Assembly (NCBI GenBank): GCA_963756425.1
Contig: CAVWNW010000004.1
Span: 248,001 to 312,000, forward strand
Source: DASQUK01 sp963756425
GTDB taxonomy: Bacteria; Actinomycetota; Acidimicrobiia; Acidimicrobiales; VFJN01
Length of the DNA: 64,000 nt
Direction: 5' to 3'
In this document: positions 27,541 through 37,040 of the stretch, piece by piece
How the letters are laid out: every line of letters begins with the position of its first letter
How positions within the stretch are numbered: position 1 is the stretch's first letter
Notes under the pieces: generated by a model
The model's database searches: none
What the model was told of the DNA's origin: nothing
Seen by the model: only the letters and a program-made list of their open reading frames with translations
Program-made: the position numbers and the translations under genes

Positions 27541-28313
27541 GTGACGCAAGGACACCCGGGCGGGCACGGGCTCGACGGCCTCTATCTCGACGGGGGGAGC
27601 CCGGTGCACCGGCTGGCTCCCGAGGTCAAGATCGCCGCCACGGTGGCCTTCGTGTTCGCCGTCGTCGCGACGCCCCGCGAGGCGCTGTGGGCCTTCGCCG
27701 GGGACGCATTGCTCCTCGCGGCGGTCGTGGCCGTGGCCGGCCTGTCGCCGGCGCTGGTCGCCCGACGCCTGCGGATCGAGGTCCCGTTCCTGCTGTTCGC
27801 CGCGTTCATGCCGTTCACCGGGGCGGGCCCACGTGTGGACTTGCTCGGCGTGTCGCTGTCCGAACCAGGGCTCTGGGCGGCGTGGAACATCGTGGCCAAG
27901 GGCACGCTGGGTGTGGCGGCGTCGATCGTCCTGGCGGCCACGACCCCAGTGGCCGACCTCCTGAGGGGGCTCGATCGCCTGCACGTTCCCCGAGTGGTCA
28001 CGGCCATCGCCGGATTCATGGTCCGCTATCTCGGCATCGTGGCCGGCGAGGGCCAGCGCATGCACGTGGCCCGCCAGTCACGCGGCTACGACCCCCGCTG
28101 GCTGTGGCAGGCCCGGGGGATGGCGGCGTCGGCCGGAACGCTGTTCGTCCGTTCGTACGAGCGAGGCGAACGCGTCTACCTGGCCATGCTGGCGCGTGGC
28201 TATGACGGCACGATGCCGGCCCTCGCGGGAGGGCGGGCGGCCGCGTCGGACTGGTGGGCGGCGGCGCTGCCGCTGGCGGCCTGGGCGTTCGCAGTGGCGG
28301 CGTTGGTGACGGC

Positions 28314-28317
<4 letters not shown>
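27541..28317 (+). CDS. cbiQ: ECF transporter T component
   Basis: A 258-residue membrane coupling subunit (EcfT/CbiQ). VHRLAPEVKIAATVAFVFAVV, about five TM helices and the coupling helices RYLGIVAGEGQRMHVARQSRGYD and SYERGERVYLAMLARGYDG (A-R-G motifs) are typical. It links CbiM to the ATPase CbiO. GTG start; ATGA overlap with cbiO. Confidence 0.92.
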
Positions 28318-29066
<749 letters not shown>

Positions 29067-29068
29067 GG

Positions 29069-29812
29069 TCACACGAGCAAGGAGACGAGCGCGTCGACGT
29101 CGTGGCGCGCGAAGGCGTCGACGTAGTCCTGCACCAGCGGTCGCTGCTCGTCCTCGAGACCGTGTTGCTGGTCGCCGGCGCATCGCCGGGCGGCAAGGTT
29201 CGACCGCGCCCGTTGGAGCGTGCTGTTGACCGACGCCACCGTCGTCCCGAGCAGCTCGGCGACCTCCATCGCCTTCCAGCGCAGCACCTCCCGGAGGAGC
29301 AGGACCGATCGCTGACGCGGGGGGAGCTGCACGAATGCGGTGACGAAGGCGCGGCGGATCGCCTCGCTCGCCACCGCCTGCTCGGCCGGATCGTCGGCCA
29401 CCCGGGACGCATGGCACCCCGGGAGCGGACGGACGACGACTGCGCCCGCCGGGGCGTCGGCGGCCGCGGAGCCGGGAGCCTGCCACGACGTGAGGTCGAC
29501 CGGGCACGCACGGCGCTGGGTGGCGCCCTGCATGTCGAGGCACACGTTGGTGGCGATGCGATGCAACCAGGTCCGGAGCGATGCTCGGCCCTCGAAGCGA
29601 TCGAACCCCTGCCAAGCCCGCACGAACGCCTCCTGCACGGCGTCCTCGGCCTCGAAGCCGGACCCGAGCAGCCGGCGGCAGTGCGCGGTCAGGGCTCTCC
29701 GATGCTCCTCCAGCTGGCATTCGAGCTCCGCGGTCTCCACGGTCCGAGGCCGCGCCGTCTCGATGGTCGACGGTGACGGGGCCGTCTCGATGGTCGACAT
29801 CGGTCCGCTCAC
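29069..29812 (-). CDS. ECF sigma-70 factor, C-terminal domain truncated
   Basis: A 247-residue sigma factor. Region 2 (LLGSGFEAEDAVQEAFVRAWQGFDRFEGRASLRTWLHRIATNVCLD) and region 4 (FVQLPPRQRSVLLLREVLRWKAMEVAELLGTTVASVNSTLQRARSNL) are intact. Relatives with this layout carry a C-terminal SnoaL-like domain beginning DYVDAFARHDVDALVSLL; here that domain is cut after its first helix, right where the convergent cbiO ends. GTG 29812 overlaps the stop of the upstream gene (4 bp). The truncation may follow a rearrangement that placed the cbi operon here. Confidence 0.85.
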   Translation of the reverse strand: MSGPMSTIETAPSPSTIETARPRTVETAELECQLEEHRRALTAHCRRLLGSGFEAEDAVQEAFVRAWQGFDRFEGRASLRTWLHRIATNVCLDMQGATQRRACPVDLTSWQAPGSAAADAPAGAVVVRPLPGCHASRVADDPAEQAVASEAIRRAFVTAFVQLPPRQRSVLLLREVLRWKAMEVAELLGTTVASVNSTLQRARSNLAARRCAGDQQHGLEDEQRPLVQDYVDAFARHDVDALVSLLV

Positions 29813-30330
29813 CCCGCGTCCAGCGCGGGCCGGAGCGAACGGGCGAGGGCCTGCCGCATGCGCTGCGCGGTGCCCTGCTCGATCGAGACCTGGTGCGTGA
29901 CCGCCGGCCAGCCGTCGTCCCGCGCCTGACGCGCGACGGCGGCCGCCAGTCGCCCACCGACCCCGGTTCCGGCCAACAGGAGCCGGCCGGGATCGGCGCC
30001 GAGCTCGGCAGCGTGGTCGGCGGCCCAGTGGACCGCCGTCAGCGCATCCGCAAGTGCGGCGCCGTCGGCGCCGGGCGCCGGGCGGGACGTGGGCGACAAA
30101 ACGACGACGCCGACGTCGGCACAGGCGCCGCGGCAGAGTGCATCGACGTCGTCGGAGTCGAGCCCGGGCAGGAGCACGAGCAGGGCCGGGGCGGTCACGG
30201 GATCGTCGGGCGCCGGCCAGTAGGCGCGTGCCGCGAGGGGCCCTCCGGGACCTCGCAGCTGCAACTCGGCGATGCGACGCACACCAGATCCAGGGGGTCC
30301 CGGGGGGCGACCGGCGGGTGGGGGGCTCAT
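29809..30330 (-). CDS. Alpha/beta-hydrolase fold protein, short
   Basis: A 173-residue protein with an HSL-esterase-like core: LAARAYWPAPDDPVTAPALLVLLPGLDSDDVDALCRG and LTAVHWAADHAAELGADPGRLLLAGTGVGGRLAAAVARQARD. The nucleophile elbow reads GTGVGG, so the usual Ser of GxSxG is replaced by Val, and the C-terminal acid/His part is missing. It is probably not a working esterase. It is coupled to the sigma factor (GTGA overlap) and might serve as its sensor; this is speculation. Confidence 0.6.
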   Translation of the reverse strand: MSPPPAGRPPGPPGSGVRRIAELQLRGPGGPLAARAYWPAPDDPVTAPALLVLLPGLDSDDVDALCRGACADVGVVVLSPTSRPAPGADGAALADALTAVHWAADHAAELGADPGRLLLAGTGVGGRLAAAVARQARDDGWPAVTHQVSIEQGTAQRMRQALARSLRPALDAG

Positions 30331-30439
30331 GTCGGCACCGTCGCACCAGCGAGCCGTGCAAGGGAAAGGCCGAGTGTGCATGACCGCGGTGCGCCAAAGG
30401 CATGACCGCCGCAAGCCGGCCTGGATCAGAATGGGAGGT

Positions 30440-31675
30440 ATGGACGACCGCACCCCGACCCAGGCCGGCCGGGTGCTCCCGCTGCCGCCTGCGCCCGACG
30501 GGATCGAGCTGCGTCACCTGAGGGCGTTCGTCGCCGTCGCCGAGGAGCTCAACTTCGGCCGCGCCGCGGCGCGCCTGTACGTGTCCCAGCCCGCCCTGAG
30601 CCGTCAGATACGCGGCCTGGAGCGCCTTGTCGGCTGCGACCTGCTGCGCCGGTCCACGCACCAGGTGGAGTTGACGCTCGCGGGCGACGCGCTGCTCGAT
30701 CGGGCGCGCGAGCTCCTGCACAGCGTGGACGACGCCGTCTCCGCCACCCGGGGAGTGGGGGGCGAGCTCGCCGGCCGCCTCGCCCGGATCTGGGAGCCGG
30801 TCAACGATCTCGCGAGTGCCGGCGCCGACCTGCAGGAGCTGCGCAACTCCTACGAGTCACTGCACGCGCAGTTCGCGCCGCCGGCCGAGGTCGAGGTGCG
30901 GCCCGTCAACGCCGCCGGTGTGCCGTCCCTGCTGCTCGCGACCGAGGCAGGACCGGAGCCAACGCTGTTGTACCTGCACGGCGGCGGCTACGTCATGGGA
31001 TCGGCGTTCGGGTTCCGGCACGTCGCCGGGGCGCTGGCCATCGCTGCGGGCACGAGCGCGGTGGTTCCCGAATACCGGCTCGCACCCGAGCACCCGTTCC
31101 CGGCCGCGCTCGAGGACGCCACGCGCGCCTACCTGTGGATGCTCGACAGCGGCATCGACCCCGAACAGATCACCGTCGCCGGCGATTCGGCCGGTGGCGG
31201 GCTGGCCGTGGCGCTCATGCTCCGCCTCAAGGCCGACGAGGTCGCCCTGCCCGGCGGTGCCGCGTTGCTGTGCCCCGGTGTCGACCTCACCTTCGAGTAC
31301 GTCGACGAGCTCCCCACCGAGCCCCAGCCGGCGCTCTCGCTGGAGCAGCTCCGCAGCTTCGTCGCTTCCTACCTCGACGGGCATCCCATCGACGACCCGC
31401 TGGTCAGCCCCCTGTACGGCGACCTGACCGGACTGCCCCCCATGCTCATCCAGGGCGGCGTCGGCGACGTGATGGTCGAAGATGCGCAGCGACTCGCCGA
31501 GCGGGCACGGAGCCACGGCGTCGACACCCGGCTCGAGCTGTACCCGGTCACGACCCATGACTTCCAGGTCTTCTGGTCGTTCCTTCCCGAGGCCGCGGAC
31601 GCGCTCCAGCAGGCTGGCGCGTTCGCGCGCGACGTCAGGACCGGGGCAAGCGCTGAACACCAGGTCGGGGGTTAG
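30440..31675 (+). CDS. LysR-type HTH fused to an HSL-family alpha/beta hydrolase
   Basis: A single intact frame of 411 residues. Residues ~20-110 are a LysR DNA-binding domain (LRHLRAFVAVAEELNFGRAAARL, VSQPALSRQIRGLERLVG, LLRRSTHQVELTLAG, linker helix). Residues ~125-400 are a hormone-sensitive-lipase-type hydrolase: TLLYLHGGGYVMGS (oxyanion hole), VPEYRLAPEHPFPAALED, VAGDSAGGGLAVALML (nucleophile Ser), DPLVSPLYGDL (Asp) and VTTHDFQVF (His). The periplasmic-binding-like effector domain of LysR regulators is replaced by an apparently active esterase. It suggests a one-component regulator that binds or hydrolyses its ligand, or an esterase that silences itself. Confidence 0.85.
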   Translation: MDDRTPTQAGRVLPLPPAPDGIELRHLRAFVAVAEELNFGRAAARLYVSQPALSRQIRGLERLVGCDLLRRSTHQVELTLAGDALLDRARELLHSVDDAVSATRGVGGELAGRLARIWEPVNDLASAGADLQELRNSYESLHAQFAPPAEVEVRPVNAAGVPSLLLATEAGPEPTLLYLHGGGYVMGSAFGFRHVAGALAIAAGTSAVVPEYRLAPEHPFPAALEDATRAYLWMLDSGIDPEQITVAGDSAGGGLAVALMLRLKADEVALPGGAALLCPGVDLTFEYVDELPTEPQPALSLEQLRSFVASYLDGHPIDDPLVSPLYGDLTGLPPMLIQGGVGDVMVEDAQRLAERARSHGVDTRLELYPVTTHDFQVFWSFLPEAADALQQAGAFARDVRTGASAEHQVGG

Positions 31676-32739
31676 CCGGGGCGGCGCGCGTGGGCTGGCC
31701 GAACGTGCTCCGCCAGCTCGACGACGGCCTTGGCTCGTGAGCCGCGGTGACCGGCGTTCCGTCCGCCGGGGTACTGGCTCCGGCCGGGGCAGGCATGGCG
31801 AGCACACCTGTCCGCGTCGTCGGCCCACCTGTCGCTCCAGCGTCGACCCTTGTCGGGCGGGGCGTCGCGTGGCGGCTCGGTTGCCGGCGGCTCCACCACC
31901 CGCGGTGGTTTGGCGGGCTCCGGTCCGCTCGACGCCGACTCGATGGGCCCGGCTCCGCCCGGGGTGTCCGTCGGCGGGTCGACGACCGGCGCCGGGTCCG
32001 ACGCCGCCGGATCGGTGGCCGGTGGGGGATCAGCCGGTACGGGATCGACCGGTGCCGTGTCGGGGGGCGGTGCCGTGTCGGCCGGCGGCGTGGGTGCGAC
32101 CCCGCCTGGGTCGGGCGGCGGCGCAGGCTCGGCGTCGGTCCCGGCTGCGGGTGCGGTTGCGGCGGGCGACGTGCTCGCCAGCGTGGGTCCCGGGTCCGCG
32201 GGCTGGGGCCTGGCGGGCGTCGCCGGCGCGGCCGGTGGTGCTGCGGCGAGGTCGTTCGGCGGACGTTCCGGGCGCGCATCCGGCGCCCCGCCGGAGTCAC
32301 GGCTGCGCGGTGCCGCCGGGTCCGCGGCCTCCTGATCGTCGTCGTCGGCCAGCAGGACGTGTTCCTCGATCGCAGGCACGACCACGCTCGCCATCGTGGC
32401 CACGATCCCCGTGGTGGCGGCCGCAGCCGCAGCGACGCCGATCACGCTGGCCGTGGTCGCGGCGGCGGCCTTCATGGCGACCACGCGGCCCAGCGTCCGT
32501 CCGTGGCGACAAAGGCGAGGTCTGCCGAGGGTCGTCTTGTGCATGTCCTCGACGACCACGGGCTCGTCGACCAGCTCGTGGGGCTCCGCGGGACCGTTCG
32601 CCGTCTCGATCAGTCCCGAGACGTCGTCGTACCACTCCGGGGCGCCATGCGCCGGCGGAATCCCCTCCCACAGCCGATCGGCGGCGCCGACGTCGAACTG
32701 GACCATGTCGATCCAGATCTCGTCGCGCGCAGATGTCAC
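31672..32739 (-). CDS. Proline-rich single-pass membrane protein, anti-sigma-like
   Basis: A 355-residue protein. Residues 1-75 are acidic and globular (FDVGAADRLWEGIPPAHGAPEWYDDVSGLIETA). A basic stretch (RPRLCRHGRTLGRVVAMKAA) precedes one TM helix (VIGVAAAAAATTGIVATMASVVV). The rest is a Pro/Ala/Asp-rich tail of ~170 residues and a basic end. A cytosolic acidic domain, single TM and disordered exterior is the layout of RsdA-like anti-sigma factors, but no sigma gene adjoins its 5' side. The function is unproven. The gene converges with the LysR-hydrolase (4-bp overlap). Confidence 0.65.
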   Translation of the reverse strand: MTSARDEIWIDMVQFDVGAADRLWEGIPPAHGAPEWYDDVSGLIETANGPAEPHELVDEPVVVEDMHKTTLGRPRLCRHGRTLGRVVAMKAAAATTASVIGVAAAAAATTGIVATMASVVVPAIEEHVLLADDDDQEAADPAAPRSRDSGGAPDARPERPPNDLAAAPPAAPATPARPQPADPGPTLASTSPAATAPAAGTDAEPAPPPDPGGVAPTPPADTAPPPDTAPVDPVPADPPPATDPAASDPAPVVDPPTDTPGGAGPIESASSGPEPAKPPRVVEPPATEPPRDAPPDKGRRWSDRWADDADRCARHACPGRSQYPGGRNAGHRGSRAKAVVELAEHVRPAHARRPG

Positions 32740-32889
32740 GGTCCCCGCACGGGCACATAGCCTCCCTGTCCGCCCTGTCCCTCTGTCACCTTAGCCGCTG
32801 CGGGCACCCGGCCCCAGGCGGGGCGTGGGGCCGGGTCGCGGGGCCCAGCCATCCTGACGCTGCCAGCCAGACAGCTACGGTCGGGGTGC

Positions 32890-33294
32890 GTGGAGAACGA
32901 GGCCGTGCGGCGGCGCGTGGCGGAGGCGCGGGTGGGTCGGCTGGCAACGGTCACGCCGAGCGGGCGACCGCACATCGTCCCCTGTTGCTTCGTCCTCGAT
33001 GGCGACACCGTCTACTCCGCCGTCGACGACAAACCGAAGTCGACCTTCGATCTGGTGCGCCTCGAGAACCTGCGGTCCACCGGGGTCGCCTCGCTGTTGG
33101 TCGACCATTACGAAGAGGACTGGAAGAACCTGTGGTGGGTGCGCATCGACGGCCGAGCGTGGGTGGTGGAGACCGGCGACGAACGTGAACGGGCGCTCGG
33201 GCTGTTGGCCGCCAAGTACGAGCAGTACCGGGAGCAGATGCCCCCGGGCCCCGTGGTGGTGATCGACGTCACCACCTGGCGCGCCTGGCCATGA
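32890..33294 (+). CDS. PPOX-class F420-dependent oxidoreductase
   Basis: A 134-residue split-barrel flavin/F420 protein of the Rv-type PPOX class (TIGR03668-like). VEARVGRLATVTPSGRPHIVPCCFVLDGDTVYSAVDDKPK and WWVRIDGRAWVVETGDERERALGLLAAKYEQYREQMP are characteristic. GTG 32890 is the start. Such proteins reduce small molecules with F420H2; the substrate is unknown. Confidence 0.87.
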   Translation: MENEAVRRRVAEARVGRLATVTPSGRPHIVPCCFVLDGDTVYSAVDDKPKSTFDLVRLENLRSTGVASLLVDHYEEDWKNLWWVRIDGRAWVVETGDERERALGLLAAKYEQYREQMPPGPVVVIDVTTWRAWP

Positions 33295-33571
33295 CCGGCG
33301 TTGTTCCCTCGGCCGTCGCACCCCCGACCGGCGCAACGTCCCGCGGGAACGGGGGAAGTGTGGACGCCTTGTCCCCAGCCTGGGAGAGCGGCGCTACGGA
33401 CGCTCTGTGAGGCGTCCGACGCCGCCGCATCGGCACAGCCCGGCGACTCGGGTACGGCCTCCGACAACGGGTAGACGGCGGGCGCGCCCTACGTCGGGAA
33501 TCGCCCTGGCGACCGCATGTCGGGGGCGGATGCCCGGTATGCGCCGACGTCGGCGAGGGTATTCCGGACAC

Positions 33572-34216
33572 GTGCCCGTCGAGCTGCGCATCCGCTTCCA
33601 CCGGCACCTCGAAGAGATCGATGCCCAGGTCGTCCGGATGTTCGCAATCGTCCGCGAACGGGTTGCGGCGGCGGTCGACTCGTTCGTGACCGGCGACGCC
33701 GAACTGGCACGGGGTGTAGCCAGCAGGGATATCCAGGTCGACCGCCTGGAACGCGAGGTGGAACTGCTGGCGGAGCGCCTGCTGCTGACCGAGTCGCCGA
33801 TGTGCGGCGACATGCGTTACCTCGTGACCGTGCTGAGGATCGTCCCGCAGCTCGAGCGCTGCGGTGACCTTGCCGAGCACGTCGCACGGCGGACCGTCAC
33901 CGGCCTCGGAGCCCGCCTGACTCCGCGGACGCGGGAGCTGCTGGCACAGATGGGTGGCCGCTGCGACACGATGTGGGGCGAGGCGGCCAAGGCGTGGGCG
34001 GTGCGCGACCCAAACGCCGCCGAGGGTCTCGATGTGCTGGACGACGAGCTCGACGCGTTGCACGACGAGTTGAGCGCCGAGATCCTCAACGCCGGCATCG
34101 CGGTGGCGGACGCCATGCAGGCCACGCTGGTGGGTCGCTTCTATGAACGGTTGGGCGACCACGCGGTCCACCTCGCCCAGCGGATCGCCTACCTTGCTCC
34201 CGCTCACGCCGGCTGA
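33572..34216 (+). CDS. phoU: Phosphate uptake regulator PhoU
   Basis: Two-repeat helical protein of 214 residues. Each repeat has the metal-binding E/D-rich motif (ELARGVASRDIQVDRLEREVE; ERCGDLAEHVARR; FYERLGDHAVHLAQRI). PhoU represses the Pho response through PstB and PhoR; neither gene is nearby. GTG 33572 is taken because homology starts at VELRIRFHRHLEEID; an upstream ATG (33530) would add a basic leader. Confidence 0.9.
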   Translation: MPVELRIRFHRHLEEIDAQVVRMFAIVRERVAAAVDSFVTGDAELARGVASRDIQVDRLEREVELLAERLLLTESPMCGDMRYLVTVLRIVPQLERCGDLAEHVARRTVTGLGARLTPRTRELLAQMGGRCDTMWGEAAKAWAVRDPNAAEGLDVLDDELDALHDELSAEILNAGIAVADAMQATLVGRFYERLGDHAVHLAQRIAYLAPAHAG

Positions 34217-34233
34217 ACGCCTGTCCAGCGCGC

Positions 34234-34779
34234 CTACTTCCACGCCCGAAGTCGCAGGAACTCGTCGAGCTCGACGCGGCCGGCCAGGTTGTCCACGAAG
34301 CCGACGAGGCTCGCGAAGACACACTCCGCGACCAGCTGCAGCAGGTCCGGCGGCGTGAGCCCGGCGGCGAGCGCACGTCGAACGATCGTCGGGTCGACGG
34401 CCCCACGGTCGAGCACCAGCGCCCGGGCGAATGCATAGGCGGCGGCCGGCGTCGTTCCCGCCGGCTCGGAGCCCTGGCGCATCGCCTCGATGTCGGTCTC
34501 GCCGACGCCGAGTCGACCGAGGACCGTCGAGTGGAACGCAACGCCGTAGGCGTTGTCCACGGCGACGCCGACCGCAACGCCGGCGGTCTCGCGTAGGCGG
34601 GGGTCGAAAGAGTCGTCGCCGACGGCCCGCCGCAGTCCATCGAAGGCCCGGAGCAGGGTCGGGCTGGCGGCGATGGTGGCGGCGAGGTTCGGAACGAAAC
34701 CGAGGTCGGCCGCGATCCCCTCGAGAACGGGTTGTGAGTTGGCCGGCGCAGTCTCGACGGTGAGGATCGGAAGGTCCAT
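34234..34779 (-). CDS. Carboxymuconolactone decarboxylase-like (AhpD-fold) protein lacking the CxxC
   Basis: A 181-residue AhpD-fold protein (LGFVPNLAATIAASPTLLRAFDGLRRAV, RLRETAGVAVGVAVDNAYGVAFHSTVLGRLGV). In active peroxidase-like members the equivalent helix reads xCxxCxxxH; here it is NAYGVAFH, so both redox Cys are gone while the His remains. It is divergent from an XRE regulator at 34895, a common pairing. Confidence 0.82.
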   Translation of the reverse strand: MDLPILTVETAPANSQPVLEGIAADLGFVPNLAATIAASPTLLRAFDGLRRAVGDDSFDPRLRETAGVAVGVAVDNAYGVAFHSTVLGRLGVGETDIEAMRQGSEPAGTTPAAAYAFARALVLDRGAVDPTIVRRALAAGLTPPDLLQLVAECVFASLVGFVDNLAGRVELDEFLRLRAWK

Positions 34780-34894
34780 CGGAGGCTCCTGACTGTGAGC
34801 GATCGTGACCGAAGGACCATCTCGCCAGTGCGGCGCGGAAGCGATTCCCGCCGAGGGAAGGGCGCCCGATCCCCCACGCCCGTAGGGTCATCGC

Positions 34895-35716
34895 ATGGCC
34901 GAGCCCGCGGCTGCGTTGGAGGCCGACCCCACCCTCGGCGACCTGCTGCGTTACTGGCGCCGGGTGCGGTCGATGAGCCAGCTTGACCTGGCGTCGGCGG
35001 CGACGACCACGCCGCGGCACATGAGCTTCGTCGAGACCGGCCGGTCGAGGCCGAGTCGGGAGATGGTGCTGCGGCTGGCGGGTGCACTCGACGTGCCGCT
35101 CCGCGACCGCAACGGCCTGCTCCTTGCCGCCGGCTATGCCCCGCTCTATGTCGAACGGGCGCTCGACGACCCCGCCCTTGATCGGGTGAACGCCGCGATC
35201 TCGGGGATGCTTGCCCAGCACGAACCGCTGCCGGCCGTCGTCATGGACCGTGGCTGGAACCTGCTGCGCGTCAACGCCGGGGCACGCCGGCTGTTCACCG
35301 GTCTGTTCGCACCCGAGCCGATGCCCAGCTCCGCCAACGTGCTCCGCGTGATCCTCGAGCCCGGGCCCGTCCGGTCCCGGATCCTGAACTGGCGGGACCT
35401 CGCGCCCGCGCTGTTGGAGCGTGCTCGCCGCGAAGCCGTCGGTGGCGTGCTCGACCTGGCAACCGCCGAGCTGGTCCAGGAGCTGCGGACGCGGCCGGAT
35501 GTTGCGTCCGTGCTCAGCGCCCCTCGGGCGCCGGCGCCGCCCAGCCCGGTCATCGACGTGCAGGTCGAGTATGGCGACACCGACCTGCGCTTCTTCTCGG
35601 TCGTGTCCACGATCGGCACGCCCGTCGACGTCACCGCGCAGGAGCTTCGGGTCGAGGCCTTCTTTCCCGCCGATGACGCCACCGGCGAGCGGTGGCGGGC
35701 CCTGGCCGTGCCTTGA
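34895..35716 (+). CDS. XRE-family regulator with MmyB-like ligand domain
   Basis: A 273-residue regulator. The N-terminal HTH (LLRYWRRVRSMSQLDLASAATTTPRHMSFVETGRSRPSREMVLRLAGALDVPLRDRN) is followed by an MmyB-like PAS-type domain (AVVMDRGWNLLRVNAGARRLFTGL). This class usually controls a neighbouring oxidoreductase, here probably the divergent AhpD-fold gene. Confidence 0.88.
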   Translation: MAEPAAALEADPTLGDLLRYWRRVRSMSQLDLASAATTTPRHMSFVETGRSRPSREMVLRLAGALDVPLRDRNGLLLAAGYAPLYVERALDDPALDRVNAAISGMLAQHEPLPAVVMDRGWNLLRVNAGARRLFTGLFAPEPMPSSANVLRVILEPGPVRSRILNWRDLAPALLERARREAVGGVLDLATAELVQELRTRPDVASVLSAPRAPAPPSPVIDVQVEYGDTDLRFFSVVSTIGTPVDVTAQELRVEAFFPADDATGERWRALAVP

Positions 35717-35740
35717 TCGTGAGGCCCGGCCGCCTTTCCC

Positions 35741-36166
35741 TCAACACGGCGACCACTCCGGTGGCGCCAGCTCGAAGCCGTCGAAGGTGAAGGCCGGGGA
35801 CACGGTGCAGCCGACCAACGTCCATGCGCCGCTGGTCTCGGCGGCCTGCCAGGCGTCAGTGGGCACGACGGCTTGGGGTACCTGTCCCGCGGCCAGGTCG
35901 TCGCCCAGGACGATGTGCCGTGTCGGGGCGTCGGCGGTGCGGACGCTCAGGACCAACGGGGCGCCCGCGTAGTGGTGCCAGATCTCGGTCGCATCCACCC
36001 GGTGCCACCGCGAACGCTGGCCGGCTGCAAGCAGGTAGTAGATGGCGCTGCCCGCACCCCGTCCGCCGTCGCCGCGCTCGTCGCGCCACGTCTCGGCATA
36101 CCAGCCGCCCTCCGGGTGGGGGCGCAGGCCGAGCACATCGATGATGGCGTCCGCGGTCTGTTCCAC
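35741..36166 (-). CDS. Cupin domain protein (DUF985)
   Basis: A 141-residue cupin. LGLRPHPEGGWYAETWRDE, SAIYYLLAAGQRSRWHRVDATEIWHHYAGAPLVL, QAVVPTDAWQAAETSGAWTLVGCTVSPAFTFDGFEL match the DUF985 family. GTG 36166 is the start. The precise ligand or reaction is unknown. Confidence 0.88.
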   Translation of the reverse strand: MEQTADAIIDVLGLRPHPEGGWYAETWRDERGDGGRGAGSAIYYLLAAGQRSRWHRVDATEIWHHYAGAPLVLSVRTADAPTRHIVLGDDLAAGQVPQAVVPTDAWQAAETSGAWTLVGCTVSPAFTFDGFELAPPEWSPC

Positions 36167-36247
36167 GCCGTCCAGTGTGGTCTTGGACGCGCCGGGACCT
36201 GCGCACTGCGGCGACCCGTCACCGCTCCGACTTCGCCGAGAACCTAG

Positions 36248-36334
36248 ATGACCAATTCCAAGGGGAGGATCACCGTCGAGAGCACCGTGGGCGTCGGCGC
36301 CACCTTCACCGTCCGCCTTCCCGCCTTGGGCTGA
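36248..36334 (+). pseudogene. C-terminal remnant of a sensor histidine kinase
   Basis: A 28-codon piece reads MTNSKGRITVESTVGVGATF then TVRLPALG and a stop. This is the last beta-strand pair of a HATPase domain (the usual GRITVESTPGVGTTFTVRLP ending) with the rest of the kinase missing. It overlaps the 3' end of the response regulator on the other strand. Confidence 0.6.
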
Positions 36335-37040
36335 AGCGGCCGTCGCCCGGTTGGACCAGGCCCGACTCGTAGGCGGCGATGACGGCCTGCACACGGCTGC
36401 GCAGGCCGAGCTTGGCCAAGACGCTGCTTACGTGGGTCTTCACCGTGGCCTCGCTGAGGTGCACCTCGGCGGCCAGCTCGGTGTTGGACCACCCGGCGGC
36501 GAGGCCCACGAGGACCTCGCGCTCGCGGTCGGTGAGGCCGGCCCGGGCGACGGCCTCGGCGGTGGGGGTCGGGCGGGACCGGCTGGCGGCGCCGTCGAGC
36601 TCGACGTAGCGCTCGATGACCCGCCGGGTGACCGCTGGGGCCAGGAGGCTCTCGTGGCGGGCGACGGTGTGGATGGCCTCGATCAGCGGGTCGGGGGCGA
36701 CGTCTTTGAGCAGGAAGCCGCTGGCCCCGGCCCGCAGGGCGTCGAACAGGTACTCGTCGTCGTCGAAGGTCGTGAGCACCAGCACCCTGGGCGGGGCGTC
36801 GGACGACGCCACGATCCGCCGGGTCGCCTCGAGGCCGTCGAGCAGCGGCATGCGGACATCCATCAGCACCACGTCGGGTCGGGCGCTGGCCGCCGCGTCG
36901 ACCGCCTCGAGGCCGTCGGCCGCCTCGGCCACGACCGCCAGGTCGAGCTCGTTGTCGAGGATCATGCGTAGCCCGGCCCGGATCACCGCCTGGTCGTCGG
37001 CCACCAGGACCCGGATCGTCGTCGCCCCCTCCGCTCTCAC
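36306..37040 (-). CDS. NarL/FixJ-type response regulator
   Basis: A 244-residue regulator. The receiver domain has VLVADDQAVIRAGLRM (acidic pocket), DVVLMDVRMPLLDG (phospho-Asp), VLVLTTFDDDEYLFDALRAGASGFLLKDV; the C-terminal LuxR HTH is LTDREREVLVGLAAGWSNTELAAEVHLSEATVKTHVSSVLAKLGLRSR. GTG 37040 overlaps the stop of the kinase gene, so the pair is coupled. Confidence 0.93.
   Translation of the reverse strand: MRAEGATTIRVLVADDQAVIRAGLRMILDNELDLAVVAEAADGLEAVDAAASARPDVVLMDVRMPLLDGLEATRRIVASSDAPPRVLVLTTFDDDEYLFDALRAGASGFLLKDVAPDPLIEAIHTVARHESLLAPAVTRRVIERYVELDGAASRSRPTPTAEAVARAGLTDREREVLVGLAAGWSNTELAAEVHLSEATVKTHVSSVLAKLGLRSRVQAVIAAYESGLVQPGDGRFSPRREGGR

Noticed and set aside
31747..32760. Plus-strand open frame opposite the proline-rich membrane protein
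   Set aside because: Composition is the Gly/Arg mirror of the Pro/Ala-rich coding strand; no motif or ribosome site.
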